Positions 32,261 through 43,032 of a stretch of 64,000 nt of DNA are shown here, in pieces (position 1 is the stretch's first letter; every line of letters starts with the position of its first letter). Position numbers and translations under genes: made by a program. Source of the stretch: Erysipelotrichales bacterium (lineage in GTDB: Bacteria; Bacillota_I; Bacilli_A; RF39; UBA660); the NCBI GenBank assembly GCA_022508565.1, contig JAFLUY010000003.1:1-64000 (forward strand). Reading direction: 5' to 3'. The notes under the pieces are model-generated. The model had not been told where the DNA came from. It did no database searches and saw only the letters and a list, made by a program, of their open reading frames with translations.

Positions 32261-33094
32261 CTAAAAAGATTTTTTATTAACCACATCATAAGTATCGCAA
32301 ATTGCGATAAATGCATCGGGATCAATTATTTTTATTCCTTCTTTAAATTTATAATAATCTTTTGAATCAATTACGCTTAATAGAATTTCATTTTTCTTTT
32401 TGCTAAATCCACCCTTAACGTCTAAAACAGTTAATTCATATTTTAAATCGTGAAGGATAAAATGTTTAACTTCTTTTTCTTTACTAGTAATAATATAAAA
32501 CACTTTAGAATCATTAATACCAAATCTTGTTTTAGTAATCATATATTTTGATATTACAATAACTATCAATGAATAAAGTGTTACATAATAACCAAATAAG
32601 ACTAAAGATGCAGTTAAAATAATACAATCAAATAACCAAGAATAAATCTTACTATGAAATTTTGTTATTTTACCAATTACATCTTCAAGTAAGAAAACAA
32701 CACTTGTAGAATAACCTTGTTTATAAATCAATGAATAACCAAAACTAATTAAAAAAGCAGCCACTATAATCACGATTAACATTTCTGGTAATTCTAATAT
32801 AAATGAATTTGTAAAAAAAGATAAAACATAAATAAGTATAGGTATTAAAAATGAAGGTAGGATATATTCTTTAATTCTTTCTTTATTAACAAAGAAAGAA
32901 GAAATTGATATACCTATAATATTCATTATTAAAAGATTAATACCAACATTTACTCCATTTAAATAATAGATTAATGTTGCAATACCACTAATACCAAAAG
33001 TAAGTAAATTATTTGGTATTATAATAAAATCTATGGCAATTGCAATAATTAAACAACCAACAATTACATTTAAATACTTTTTAATTGTTTTCAT
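32261..33094 (-). CDS. YitT family membrane protein with C-terminal DUF2179-type domain
   Basis: Five hydrophobic segments, NLLTFGISGIATLIYY, LLEDVIGKIT; C-terminal DPDAFIAICDTYDV. Confidence 0.8.
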   Translation of the reverse strand: MKTIKKYLNVIVGCLIIAIAIDFIIIPNNLLTFGISGIATLIYYLNGVNVGINLLIMNIIGISISSFFVNKERIKEYILPSFLIPILIYVLSFFTNSFILELPEMLIVIIVAAFLISFGYSLIYKQGYSTSVVFLLEDVIGKITKFHSKIYSWLFDCIILTASLVLFGYYVTLYSLIVIVISKYMITKTRFGINDSKVFYIITSKEKEVKHFILHDLKYELTVLDVKGGFSKKKNEILLSVIDSKDYYKFKEGIKIIDPDAFIAICDTYDVVNKKSF

Positions 33095-33097
33095 ATC

Positions 33098-34193
33098 TTA
33101 CCTCTTTATTTTCAAATAAGCTTCTATAAAAGGATAAATGTCTCCATCTAAGACATTATGATAATTTGATGTTTCATATCCACTTCTAACATCTTTTACT
33201 AAACTATATGGTTCTAAAACATAATTTCTTATTTGACTTCCAAAATTAATATTATCATTTCCTTTTAAACTATTAATTTCATCATTTCGCGTCTTTACTT
33301 CTATTTCATATAATTTGTTCTTTAATATATTCATTGCAATTTCTTTATTTTTTAATTGACTTCTTTCATTTTGAACAGTTACCACTATTCCACTAGGAAT
33401 ATGGGTTATTCTAACAGCCGAGTCTGTTGTATTAACTCCTTGACCACCATTACCACTACTGCGATAAACATCTACTCGAATATCACTATCATTAATTACA
33501 ATATCAGATATTTGATCAAACTCTGGAGTTACATTTACAGCAGCAAAAGATGTTTGTCTTTTTCCGGCTGCATTAAAAGGAGAAATTCTAACTAAACGAT
33601 GAACTCCAATTTCGCTTCTTAAGTAACCATATACATGATCACCAGTTACATAAATTAAAACACTTTTAATTCCAGCTTCATCGCCATTTTGTCTATCAAT
33701 AATGTTATACTCGAAGCCAAATTTATCAAAAAACATTGTATACATTCTAAGAAGCATACTAGCCCAGTCACAGCTTTCAACACCACCAGCTCCTGGGTGA
33801 ATTTCTAAATAACAATTGTTATTATCAAATTCTTGATCAAGTAATGTAGCAACTTCAAGATTTTTAATATTTGATTTTAAATCTTCTAAATCAATAACAA
33901 TTGAATTATATAAATCTTCATCATTCTCTTCTTTAATTAACATAATTATTTCTAAATTATCATTAATCGAAGATAATATATTATTATATTCATCAACTCT
34001 TTTTTTAATTTGAGCTAATTCTTGATTTATTTTATTAGCGCGATTGGTATCATTCCAAATACTGCTATCATTAAGTTGTTCTTGTAAATTCTTTACTTTT
34101 TCTTCTAAACTAGAGATGTCAAAGTGACCTCCCTAAATCAGTAATTTTACTTTTTAAAGTTGTATAAGAATTCTCTAATTCATTAATATTCAT
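33098..34193 (-). CDS. prfB: Peptide chain release factor 2, with programmed +1 frameshift at CTT-TGA (34124-34119)
   Basis: ORF 33098-33943 carries HPGAGG...RSSGNGGQGVNTTDSAVRITHIPSG. Upstream MNINELENSYTTLKSKITDLGRSL* ends in ...TTAGGGAGGTCACTTTGAC; +1 shift gives LDISSLEEKVKNLQEQLNDSSIWND..., in frame with the downstream ORF (34120 to 33943 = 59 codons). Confidence 0.97.
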
Positions 34194-34247
34194 GAGTTCA
34201 CCTCTAAAAAAAATTTTATCATTAATATACTACATTTGTAAAACAAA

Positions 34248-35189
34248 TTAGCCGTGTCTTCCTCCACCACTTGAGTGTCCACCACCAGAAGATCCGCTAC
34301 TTGAGTGTCCACCACCAGATGATCCACCACCACTAGTGCTTGAAGAAATAGTATATGAAGTAGTTGTGGAATGATTGAACACATTATTTCTAACACTATA
34401 GTTAATAGTTGATAAATCTAAATATATATCTGCTTTAGTTTCTTCTTTTACCATATTATTCTTAGAAATCATTACTTTAACTATTATAAAAGTAACAATA
34501 CTTGAAAGAATAGTAGCAAAAAAGAATGGTGGCTTAAACCTGTTTTTTATAAATCCCATATCATCAATATATTGATATTTATTACTACTAGGTATACCTG
34601 TCCCGACATATGAATCAATTAAATTTATAAAATGAGAAAAACCATTTAAATAATCTTTTGATGATATTTCACTATAAACAGAATCTAATATATCATCATA
34701 TCTGGTTTGATTAAAATATAATTGAGCTTCTCCAAATGTGTAAATGTCATAATAAGGATCATTACTATAAGTATTAATATTTCTATAAATTAGTATACCA
34801 TCATAATTTGGATAATCTAATCCAAAATCATTATAATCATAAAAATCCGCAGCAACATCTTCATTATAACTATCAGTGTAGTATTGTTTATTAACTGTTA
34901 GTATTACTAATTCCATATTATTTTTTTTAATAAATGTATCAATTTTGGATTTTAAAATACTTTTTTCATTTTCTGAGAGTATTCCAGCAAAATCATATAT
35001 TTTTTCAGATGCATCAACGTAATCTGTTGAAAGAACATTAGACATATTATAATCATCGATAACCCATTTTTTATTAACACCATAGTTGTTATTTATATTT
35101 CTATCAATAACATTTACTTGAGCATTAACATTTATCATTCCAAATAGAAAAGTTAATAACACTATTAATAAATAACTATATTTTCTCAT
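34248..35189 (-). CDS. TPM-domain (YgcG-like) membrane protein with Gly/Ser-rich tail
   Basis: VYDFAGILSENEKSILKSKIDTFIKKNNMELVILTV; C-terminal SGGGSSGGGHSSSGSSGGGHSSGGGRHG. Confidence 0.82.
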   Translation of the reverse strand: MRKYSYLLIVLLTFLFGMINVNAQVNVIDRNINNNYGVNKKWVIDDYNMSNVLSTDYVDASEKIYDFAGILSENEKSILKSKIDTFIKKNNMELVILTVNKQYYTDSYNEDVAADFYDYNDFGLDYPNYDGILIYRNINTYSNDPYYDIYTFGEAQLYFNQTRYDDILDSVYSEISSKDYLNGFSHFINLIDSYVGTGIPSSNKYQYIDDMGFIKNRFKPPFFFATILSSIVTFIIVKVMISKNNMVKEETKADIYLDLSTINYSVRNNVFNHSTTTSYTISSSTSGGGSSGGGHSSSGSSGGGHSSGGGRHG

Positions 35190-36262
35190 ACGGCTCCACC
35201 TCCGAATAAGAATATTACGTAACTAACTAACATAATAAGTGCAAATGTAAAAGCAAATATCATGTATATATAAGCAACAACCTTCTTCTTATCTAAGGGG
35301 ATGTTACCAATAAACTCACCTGTTTGGCCATTCATAGCAAACATATAGTATTCATTATTGTATTTAACATTAACCATCCAAATAGGAAGTAATACATATT
35401 CAGTTTTAACAATATTTGATACTAACGTATCACTTTTATATGTCTTAGAAGAATAGTTACCCATATCATTTAGCATTGCCTTTTTAGTAGACTCAATAGC
35501 ACGCATCTCTGCATCCTTAACCGCATCTTCTTTAGCAACATCATATTTTTCAGCATAATAACCAGAAAGATAAGCATGATTATAATCTTCTAAATAATGA
35601 AAATAAAAAGGTTCTAAGCTATTCATTAAATCATTATCAAGTTTTAAGGATCCATCAACAGGGACTCTTTTATAAATCATATTTCCTTCGCGTTCTAAAT
35701 CATAAAAGTCAGTCTTTGTGTAACGTCTATCACCAGATGTCCATGAACTAACTCTAGTTCCAACTGCTTTAACTGACCCATTAACTTCTAATTCATAAAG
35801 CCAAAAAGGTACATATAAACCAGTAATCTTTTCAATATTACTTTCTTGATTAAATAATTTTGGCGCAAAAGGTTTTCCTTTTGTTACTTCTCTAAATGCT
35901 TTAATTGCATCTTCCTTTTCTACTTTAAAAGGAATTATTTTATCAGGAGCAAATTCACCTGATAATTTATTTTTAAGTATTGCAGTATTTCCACAATACA
36001 AACAGAATGTCGCACTAGTGTTTTCTTCTGCTACTATTTCAGCTCCACAATCAGGGCAATTATATGTTACATAATTTTCATTTTGTACTACCTTATCTTG
36101 TGATTTAACTTCTTCTTTATCTGTCTTTTTTAAATCCTTAGGATCAAAAACACTATCGCAGTAATCACATTTCATCTTACCAAGTTTAGCATTAAAATGA
36201 AGTGGAGCATTACAAGCTGGACACTGAATATCTAATACTTTACTCATAAGATCACCTACCAT
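35186..36262 (-). CDS. Zinc-ribbon membrane protein (TFIIB-type zinc ribbon); likely start MSKVLDIQCPAC at 36247
   Basis: CPACNAPLHFNAKLGKMKCDYC and CPDCGAEIVAEENTSATFCLYCGN; C-terminal TM. Confidence 0.8.
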   Translation of the reverse strand: MVGDLMSKVLDIQCPACNAPLHFNAKLGKMKCDYCDSVFDPKDLKKTDKEEVKSQDKVVQNENYVTYNCPDCGAEIVAEENTSATFCLYCGNTAILKNKLSGEFAPDKIIPFKVEKEDAIKAFREVTKGKPFAPKLFNQESNIEKITGLYVPFWLYELEVNGSVKAVGTRVSSWTSGDRRYTKTDFYDLEREGNMIYKRVPVDGSLKLDNDLMNSLEPFYFHYLEDYNHAYLSGYYAEKYDVAKEDAVKDAEMRAIESTKKAMLNDMGNYSSKTYKSDTLVSNIVKTEYVLLPIWMVNVKYNNEYYMFAMNGQTGEFIGNIPLDKKKVVAYIYMIFAFTFALIMLVSYVIFLFGGGAV

Positions 36263-36319
36263 AATAAGTATAACAAAAATAAGCTTGCAAATCCATAAAG
36301 AAAAAGACCTTATAAAGGT

Positions 36320-36940
36320 CTACTTGTCATTATTAAATTTATCAATAAATATTTTAATTAAATCTGGATCATTTAAATTTTCTGGTAAATTATCTAAATC
36401 AAAATATCTCATATCTTTTGATTCTTCATTATACTTTAATTCACCCCTATAGTTTCTAATTAAATAAAGTGCTGTATTGTTTATAACAACATCACCATTT
36501 GGATAATCATTTCTTCTGCTTTTTCCAGAAACAATATCAACTAATTCTAAATCAGATTCTAAAACATCATAATTAGTTTCTTCTTTTACTTCACGAATTA
36601 CTGTATCAGAAAATCTCTCACCAAGTTCTTGACATCCACCCGGTAAGCCCCATTTATTTCTATCAGCTCTACTTTGTAAAAGTATTTGATTCCTATCATT
36701 TAAAATTATAGCAGCCGCTCCATCTTGTAATAAAACAAAACGATGCTTTAGTTCACCCATTAATAATCTTGTAAATACAGGATACCCAATAATATTACTC
36801 AATTCTATTATTTCATCACTTGATAAGGGTTCAATTATTTTAACTAATTCTTCATATGTTAAATTCCTTTGTTCCTCTGTTGTCATATGTCTTACTTTAT
36901 CTAATATTTCTTTATTCATAATTACCTCTACTTTTTTCAA
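36320..36940 (-). CDS. NUDIX hydrolase
   Basis: [22 protein letters not shown] Nudix box. Confidence 0.88.
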   Translation of the reverse strand: MKKVEVIMNKEILDKVRHMTTEEQRNLTYEELVKIIEPLSSDEIIELSNIIGYPVFTRLLMGELKHRFVLLQDGAAAIILNDRNQILLQSRADRNKWGLPGGCQELGERFSDTVIREVKEETNYDVLESDLELVDIVSGKSRRNDYPNGDVVINNTALYLIRNYRGELKYNEESKDMRYFDLDNLPENLNDPDLIKIFIDKFNNDK

Positions 36941-37523
36941 ATAAACTTTTATCTACTCCACACTTTGGACATTTAAAATCATCCGGTAATTCTTCACCAT
37001 AATATACATAGCCGCAGATTGTACATACCCAGGCAGTTTCTCCATTATTAGTAGTAACTTTAACCAGCTCATCTTTATGTTCTTGATAATATTGATAACT
37101 CATTGCTTCTTCATCTTTTATGACATCTGCTTCAACTAATCTACCTATAAATAATGTGTGAGTATCATTATCAATAGAATCAATTATCTCACAAACCATA
37201 TATCCTAATGAATCTTCAATTATATTTAAGCCTTCTACTTCAAAAGTAGAAATACTTTCAAATTTATTAATATCACGCATTGAGTTCATACCAAAGGTAG
37301 TAATGATTTCTGGATTAGCATCTTTACCTATAACAGATAAAGCAAATAGTTTATTGTTTTTTAACAATTCATTTGTATAGTTTCTTTTCATAACCGCTAC
37401 TGATATAAGTGGATTATCACCAGCACTAATTTGGGAAACTGCATCAACAACACAGCCACCATTATTAGTAGTTAATACATATACTCCTTGAGTTATTTTT
37501 CTTGTTATCTTTTTATTTTTCAT
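36912..37523 (-). CDS. Flavin reductase-rubredoxin fusion (high-molecular-weight rubredoxin-like)
   Basis: N-terminal flavin reductase-like domain; C-terminal [31 protein letters not shown]. Confidence 0.92.
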   Translation of the reverse strand: MKNKKITRKITQGVYVLTTNNGGCVVDAVSQISAGDNPLISVAVMKRNYTNELLKNNKLFALSVIGKDANPEIITTFGMNSMRDINKFESISTFEVEGLNIIEDSLGYMVCEIIDSIDNDTHTLFIGRLVEADVIKDEEAMSYQYYQEHKDELVKVTTNNGETAWVCTICGYVYYGEELPDDFKCPKCGVDKSLFEKSRGNYE

Positions 37524-37596
37524 ATTATCACCTAAAGAAATTATATCATAAATTTAAAAATAATCATGAAAAAAAGTCCGAGTATCCGGACTATAA

Positions 37597-38499
37597 TCAT
37601 TCAAAAAAATCTAGTATTGGAGTTGGTCCAGCTATTACTGATTTTGTAACAATAACATTATTATTATCATCAACTGATCTTACCCACTTAACTAAAGAGA
37701 TATTGCCATTTTCTATTTCTATACAAGTTACACCATTTGGATGAATGCATGAACCGTCATTAAAATATAAACCACTTCCAACTTTCGGATATATTGGTCT
37801 ATGTGTATGTCCTGCAATTAATATTTTATTATTTTCTTCACTCCATTTTTTTAATCTTTTATCAATTCTCTTTTTTGCTTCGTAATTCTTTGCAGCATTA
37901 GTTGGATCTTTTATTCCTGTACGTTCTAAATATCTCCAAACATACCTTACTAAAAAACGTGATAGCTTCCAGAATGGTCCATTTAATAAATCAACTTGAT
38001 GTCCATGTAATAAACAAATATCTTCACCCTTATATTTAAAAGTTAATCCATCTTCAATTTCTAAACCATTTAGTAATTCATAATATTCTTGTGTATCTGG
38101 ATTATCATAAAAATAGAAATATTTTTCTAAAATATTCATATCCTTTTTTATATTATCGTGATTTCCAACTATCATTATTAATTTTCCTTTTTTATGAAAT
38201 TCACTTAATAATTTAAAAACATCTAAATGTTCTAAAACAACATTGCCATATTCTTTTACTTCCCATAAATCGTCACCATCTCCCAGTTCAACATAAGTAT
38301 AGTCTTGATTTAAATAATATTTTAAAGCCGCCATATGTATAACTTCATTTCTTAAGAAGTTGTCATCACTATTTCCCTCGCCACGATGACAATCACTCAT
38401 TATTACAATCTTTGATTTATCATCTATATTAATAGTTCTTGATTTTGAAATGATATCACTTATTTTGTTATTCAAAATAATCACCTCGCTTATCTTCAA
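37597..38499 (-). CDS. Metallophosphoesterase
   Basis: SDCHRG, GDGDDLWE, GNHDN, HGHQVD, AGHTHRP motifs. Confidence 0.92.
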   Translation of the reverse strand: MKISEVIILNNKISDIISKSRTINIDDKSKIVIMSDCHRGEGNSDDNFLRNEVIHMAALKYYLNQDYTYVELGDGDDLWEVKEYGNVVLEHLDVFKLLSEFHKKGKLIMIVGNHDNIKKDMNILEKYFYFYDNPDTQEYYELLNGLEIEDGLTFKYKGEDICLLHGHQVDLLNGPFWKLSRFLVRYVWRYLERTGIKDPTNAAKNYEAKKRIDKRLKKWSEENNKILIAGHTHRPIYPKVGSGLYFNDGSCIHPNGVTCIEIENGNISLVKWVRSVDDNNNVIVTKSVIAGPTPILDFFE

Positions 38500-39361
38500 A
38501 AACTACATTATTTTCTTTTCTTTGATTATCTGTTTTAAATATTTCTGGTATAAACTTACTAACTAAAATATAATCGTGCTCATTTTCCGAATCATCAATT
38601 TTGTTATTATCTAAATAATCAATTAAATATTTATTATAAAGATTAACATTTTTTTTATTTAATAATTGAATAATGTAATCTGATATAACTCCTCTCGTCC
38701 AAACCTTCGATGTTCTTGGTTTTTTATAATTAAAAATAAATGTTGTGTCTATAACTTTATAGTGTTTATCTTTATAGCCCAATTTTTTAAAAGCACTCAA
38801 AAATGCATTTAACATTTCTTCATTTGGAAAAGTTATATTGATATCCATGGATAATTCTTTAGGATTTGAAAACATACCTAATTTAAAAGCTGCTAACCAC
38901 CAATGTTTTGCATCTATTTTCATAATTCTTATATTGTTTTTATATAATATAAAACTCATATCTAGCATTTCGTTTTCTTCTACAGGCAAATATACAGTCT
39001 TATTATTAATAATACTCTCTTTTGTAGAGTAGACCCCTATTTCTGCACCAGTTGTAATTCCATATTGACCTTTCCAAAATGTTATTAACCAGTGCTTTCC
39101 ATTATAAAAAAATCTTACTGGCTCAGTGTCCATAATCATTCTAAATAAAGGAGCACAAACATCATAAAGATGGGTATAACCAAAATTCTTTTGCCAAGCA
39201 TTTCTTGTTGAATAGAATAAATCATCTTTTGAATCATAAGAAAAACCAGCTATTGATAATCCATCATAAGAGAATTTTCCATATTTACTAACAATCATAT
39301 ATAAAATAGATTTTACTAATGTATATATAAATAATACAAAAATCAAACATATTATTATCAT
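38468..39361 (-). CDS. DUF4474-like protein
   Basis: N-terminal TM; FSYDSKDDLFYSTRNAWQKNFGYTHLYD, IMDTEPVRFFYNGKHWLITFWKGQYGITTGAEIGVY. Confidence 0.75.
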   Translation of the reverse strand: MIIICLIFVLFIYTLVKSILYMIVSKYGKFSYDGLSIAGFSYDSKDDLFYSTRNAWQKNFGYTHLYDVCAPLFRMIMDTEPVRFFYNGKHWLITFWKGQYGITTGAEIGVYSTKESIINNKTVYLPVEENEMLDMSFILYKNNIRIMKIDAKHWWLAAFKLGMFSNPKELSMDINITFPNEEMLNAFLSAFKKLGYKDKHYKVIDTTFIFNYKKPRTSKVWTRGVISDYIIQLLNKKNVNLYNKYLIDYLDNNKIDDSENEHDYILVSKFIPEIFKTDNQRKENNVVFEDKRGDYFE

Positions 39362-39454
39362 GTTTTTACCTCCATTTCTAATTTATAATATGTTGATAAT
39401 TTCTTTTAGTTAAGGACCGATTGTTTAGATAAAGAAAAAAAGTTAACTATCAAG

Positions 39455-40330
39455 TTAACCTTTAATTTTTTCTTTTATATAATTAGTAGAATAATTTTCA
39501 ATTAATCTAATTGCCCATTTTTCTACATCTTCATTTTCATCAATAACAAATTCTTGACCTCTACATGCTGATTTAAAATATCCATCTTTCCAACTGTCTT
39601 TTGTATGATAGGTTATATTAACATTTTTAAATATATCTGGTAAATTCCAACAAGTTCTAGTCAACCCATCTTTAGTTAAATCTAATTCTTTGTCATATCT
39701 AAACATTCCGTAACCTTTAATATTTTCATTAAACGTACATCTTTCTTTAGCAATATATATACAATTTGAGTCTTTCTTTACTCTACTTATTGCTCTAGCA
39801 TGTGGGTGTCCTTTTAACCATTCTGGAACTTCATCTTTATTTGGTCTTATTATTTTATCTATTTGTAAGTAACCAAATATTGTATGTTTACCATCGCCTC
39901 TTTTAAATTTATAACCTTCAGTAGTTTTTATTACATCATTAAACCAACCAAAGAATATAAATAAATCTCCTTCTTTAATATCGTTATTTTCTAAAACTTT
40001 TTGAGCTGCACTTATTTGGCCAAAAGCCCCTCTCCAGCCATGTTGACGAGGTATAGAAAATTCACATAAGTCTGGATCTAAATGACAATTAATTGACTTA
40101 TCTAAAACTCTGGTAGTTCCAGCTTTGATATTTTTATTTAATTGCTTCATAATATTATATAAAGATTCACCACTTTTAGTTTTTACATCATTATAGGTAT
40201 TAAAATCTTCTTTATCACTAGGAATAGGTAAAGTAATCATCTCACCTGTTGGTAATATAATACTTGGGTATCCGCCATACCCTGAATCAAAACCTTTTCT
40301 ACTTAAAATCACTTTCATAATAAACTCCAT
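39455..40330 (-). CDS. Putative nucleotide-modification-associated (Nmad3-like) protein; likely start MKVILSRKGFDSG at 40318
   Basis: MKVILSRKGFDSGYGGYPSIILPTGEMITLPIP; GAFGQISAAQKVLENNDIKEGDLFIFFGWF. Confidence 0.6.
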   Translation of the reverse strand: MEFIMKVILSRKGFDSGYGGYPSIILPTGEMITLPIPSDKEDFNTYNDVKTKSGESLYNIMKQLNKNIKAGTTRVLDKSINCHLDPDLCEFSIPRQHGWRGAFGQISAAQKVLENNDIKEGDLFIFFGWFNDVIKTTEGYKFKRGDGKHTIFGYLQIDKIIRPNKDEVPEWLKGHPHARAISRVKKDSNCIYIAKERCTFNENIKGYGMFRYDKELDLTKDGLTRTCWNLPDIFKNVNITYHTKDSWKDGYFKSACRGQEFVIDENEDVEKWAIRLIENYSTNYIKEKIKG

Positions 40331-40401
40331 TATCCTATATATATTATAGCAAAAAACGAATGTTTTTGCACTAAAAAACAGGCTATTTAGCCTGTTTAAA
40401 A

Positions 40402-40845
40402 CTATAAAAATTTCTTTAAGTTTTCCACCGCATCTTCTTGCATATCAACATATTTTTGAATTAGTTTATTAACGTCTTCTTCTGTATTATTATTGTTTAG
40501 AAGTTTTCTCCCTTCAATTATACCCATATTTGTTCCTTGTAATAAGAGTTCAGCTATTTTTGAAGTACTCTTATCTAACATTGTATTCATTTCTATTCCA
40601 AACCATGTCATAACTTTATTCATTGAATTAGTTTCATGTGGTTCTTTTTTACTATATTCTGGATATAATTTAGCTATCTCATCTGTTATTTCTTTATATT
40701 TATTATATTGAATATTTAATTCATCTCTTAAGCCACTATCGCTAACCTTATCTAAAATAAAGTGAATAGCGTCTCTGCCCATACAAGCGCCTTTATTTAA
40801 TTCATCTAAAACATCAACTTCGTTTTTATTATCTTTCATAATCAT
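40402..40845 (-). CDS. Hypothetical four-helix (ferritin-like/DUF2383-type) protein
   Basis: Helical protein with NKGACMGRDAIHFILDKVSD, MNKVMTWFGIEMNTMLDKSTSKIAELLLQGTNMGI. Confidence 0.5.
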   Translation of the reverse strand: MIMKDNKNEVDVLDELNKGACMGRDAIHFILDKVSDSGLRDELNIQYNKYKEITDEIAKLYPEYSKKEPHETNSMNKVMTWFGIEMNTMLDKSTSKIAELLLQGTNMGIIEGRKLLNNNNTEEDVNKLIQKYVDMQEDAVENLKKFL

Positions 40846-40880
40846 TCCTCCATTAATTAGTTTGGATTATTCGAGATAAT

Positions 40881-41510
40881 TTATACATTATGATTGGCAA
40901 AATCTATATCAATATCAGATATAATTCCTTTTCTAGAATAATGAATTAAAAGTATGGCTTCTCTTATTATCATGAATTTTGCATATAGAGTTTTATTCCA
41001 ATTATCAATATCTGTTTTATTATCCTTAACACATATACCATATGTCCTAGCTCCAGTTAATTTTGACATCATCAACATACACCTTTTTAAATGAAAATCA
41101 GAAGTAATTAAAGAAAAAGTTTTGTTTTCAATTATATTTTCTTTGTTCAACATATTTAAAACATTTTTAATGTTTTGATAACTGGTTTTTGAATTAGACT
41201 CGACAATAATATCATCTTCTTTTACATTATGTTTTATGAAATACTTTTTCATTTTCATGGCTTCTGTATTCAATTTATCAAAATTTAAATAGCCAATTCC
41301 GCCAGTTACAATAATTTTATTTATTAATCCTTCATTATAAAGTTTTAAAGTTTCTTCAACTCTAAAAGGGAGCATTGAAACACCACCAAATACAATTCCA
41401 TAATCAGTATTTATTTTTTTACTTTTATAATCACAAAAAACTATTTTTTCAAGATAATCTTTTTTATATTTAAAAAACAAGTTTGAATATTTAATACTAG
41501 ATAATTTCAT
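40881..41510 (-). CDS. YdcF/ElyC-like (DUF218) protein
   Basis: GIVFGGVSMLPFRVEETLKLYNEGLINKIIVTGG...SKTSYQNIKNV...SDFHLKRC. Confidence 0.85.
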   Translation of the reverse strand: MKLSSIKYSNLFFKYKKDYLEKIVFCDYKSKKINTDYGIVFGGVSMLPFRVEETLKLYNEGLINKIIVTGGIGYLNFDKLNTEAMKMKKYFIKHNVKEDDIIVESNSKTSYQNIKNVLNMLNKENIIENKTFSLITSDFHLKRCMLMMSKLTGARTYGICVKDNKTDIDNWNKTLYAKFMIIREAILLIHYSRKGIISDIDIDFANHNV

Positions 41511-41570
41511 AAAAACTCCTTATTTAAAATTATCTTATAATATTAACAATTATGTTGTCAAACTTGATTT

Positions 41571-42386
41571 TTACTGGCACTTAATAAATAAAGAATCTTC
41601 TTCAAAATATCCTCTTGAAGTTTTATAGGGTGCAGTTGAATCACTTATAATTTCTTCAATTGTAACTCTTGCGTCGCAAACTTTTTCTATAATGTTAGTA
41701 GCATCACTAGTATCGTAAATGTTGCCGCTTGCATAAACAGTATCGCCAACTCTAAATTTATATTTCTTTTCAGTTAGATGATTTAAGCCTGCGTCCCTAA
41801 TTATTTTGGGATAATTATAAAATGCAATGTCACCATCAACTCTTGCATCTATTCCTAGTAAATCTTCACGAGATGTATTTTGCCACATACCAGCTTTTCC
41901 TTTAAAGGTAAATCTATCATTCCACTCTGCTACCCATTTATCAAAAGCATCAAGTTCTTTTGAATCTAAGTTACTATTGAATCTATCTAAACTTGCATAA
42001 ATTCCAACATAGTAACCTGCATCTTGAATTTGCTCACAATAATATTTAACAATCTCGGTTAATTCTTCTTTTGGCAAAGCCATTTGTCTTTTGCTTTCAA
42101 CATCTAAAAATACTGGATACTCTAATTCCTTATCCTTTATTAAACGAAGTGTATGTAAAACTTCACTTCTAGCTTCTTCAAGATTTGTTGCATAACTATA
42201 TAAATATACTCCAAAAGGGATATTAAGTTTCTTGCATAGACTTGTATTTCTACCATAATAAACATCGTCTTGTCTAACATCGTCATTACCCCAACCACAT
42301 CTAATAATTGCAAAATCTATTTCATCTTTTACTTTGTCCCAATCGATTTTACCTTGATATGATGAAACATCAATGCCCATTCTCAT
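41571..42386 (-). CDS. Glycoside hydrolase family 25 lysozyme with SH3-like C-terminus
   Basis: GIDVSSYQGKIDWDKVKDEIDFAIIRCGWG; PVFLDVES; WQNTSREDLLGIDARVDGD. Confidence 0.93.
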   Translation of the reverse strand: MRMGIDVSSYQGKIDWDKVKDEIDFAIIRCGWGNDDVRQDDVYYGRNTSLCKKLNIPFGVYLYSYATNLEEARSEVLHTLRLIKDKELEYPVFLDVESKRQMALPKEELTEIVKYYCEQIQDAGYYVGIYASLDRFNSNLDSKELDAFDKWVAEWNDRFTFKGKAGMWQNTSREDLLGIDARVDGDIAFYNYPKIIRDAGLNHLTEKKYKFRVGDTVYASGNIYDTSDATNIIEKVCDARVTIEEIISDSTAPYKTSRGYFEEDSLFIKCQ

Positions 42387-42446
42387 AGTATCAACTCCTA
42401 TATTATTCTATTCAAGCATAAAAAAAGTGTTTTTAAAAACACTTAA

Positions 42447-42971
42447 TTACATCTCATCAGATTCACTAATCATATAAAGCATTTTATTAAAACATTCAAG
42501 ATGAACAAGTTCATCTTCAATTATTCTTTTTAATAAAACCTTAATATATTTATCATCAATAAGTTTAATATGTTTGTAATAACTTTTGATTGCATCTTTT
42601 TCTAGTTCAATATCGCGTATTAGCATATCTTTAAAATGAGTCCTAAAATCAACAAAACTTCCGTTCCAAAACTCTATATATTTTTTTTTATTTACAAACT
42701 TAAATTCTGGTTTGCCTCCTAAAGCTTTTATTGTTTTACCAAGTAATTCTAAATGTTTCATTTCTACCATAGCAATTTGGGATATTATTCGTGAAAATTC
42801 TGGATTCATTTGAAATTTATCAAATCCTTGATAAATATATTGCATTATTGCTGTTGTTTCACTAGAAGGACCAGCATAGTCTTCCTGTAACAATTGAGCA
42901 TAGTAAATGTTTTCGTTTTCAACTTTAATTTCTGGATATGGTTTATCTATTTTTAATTCCATACTTATCAC
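42447..42971 (-). CDS. Ferritin-like domain protein (Mn-catalase/rubrerythrin-related)
   Basis: ExxH-type helices: ETTAIMQYIYQ, MVEMKHLELLGK, DIELEKDAIKSYYKH, EDELVHLECF. Confidence 0.8.
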   Translation of the reverse strand: MISMELKIDKPYPEIKVENENIYYAQLLQEDYAGPSSETTAIMQYIYQGFDKFQMNPEFSRIISQIAMVEMKHLELLGKTIKALGGKPEFKFVNKKKYIEFWNGSFVDFRTHFKDMLIRDIELEKDAIKSYYKHIKLIDDKYIKVLLKRIIEDELVHLECFNKMLYMISESDEM

Positions 42972-43032
42972 CCATTTAAATATATTCTAGAGTATTATAT
43001 TCATACATAAAAAAAGGAAGTATAACTTCCTT

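Noticed and set aside
33098-34193. prfB as a pseudogene because of the in-frame TGA
   Set aside because: The TGA is embedded in the conserved CTT-TGA-C recoding signal with an upstream SD-like element, so it is programmed rather than degenerate.
34190-34396. 68-aa minus ORF (LVVDHLVVDTQVADLLVVDTQVVEED)
   Set aside because: Out-of-frame reading of the Gly/Ser repeat in the TPM-domain gene.
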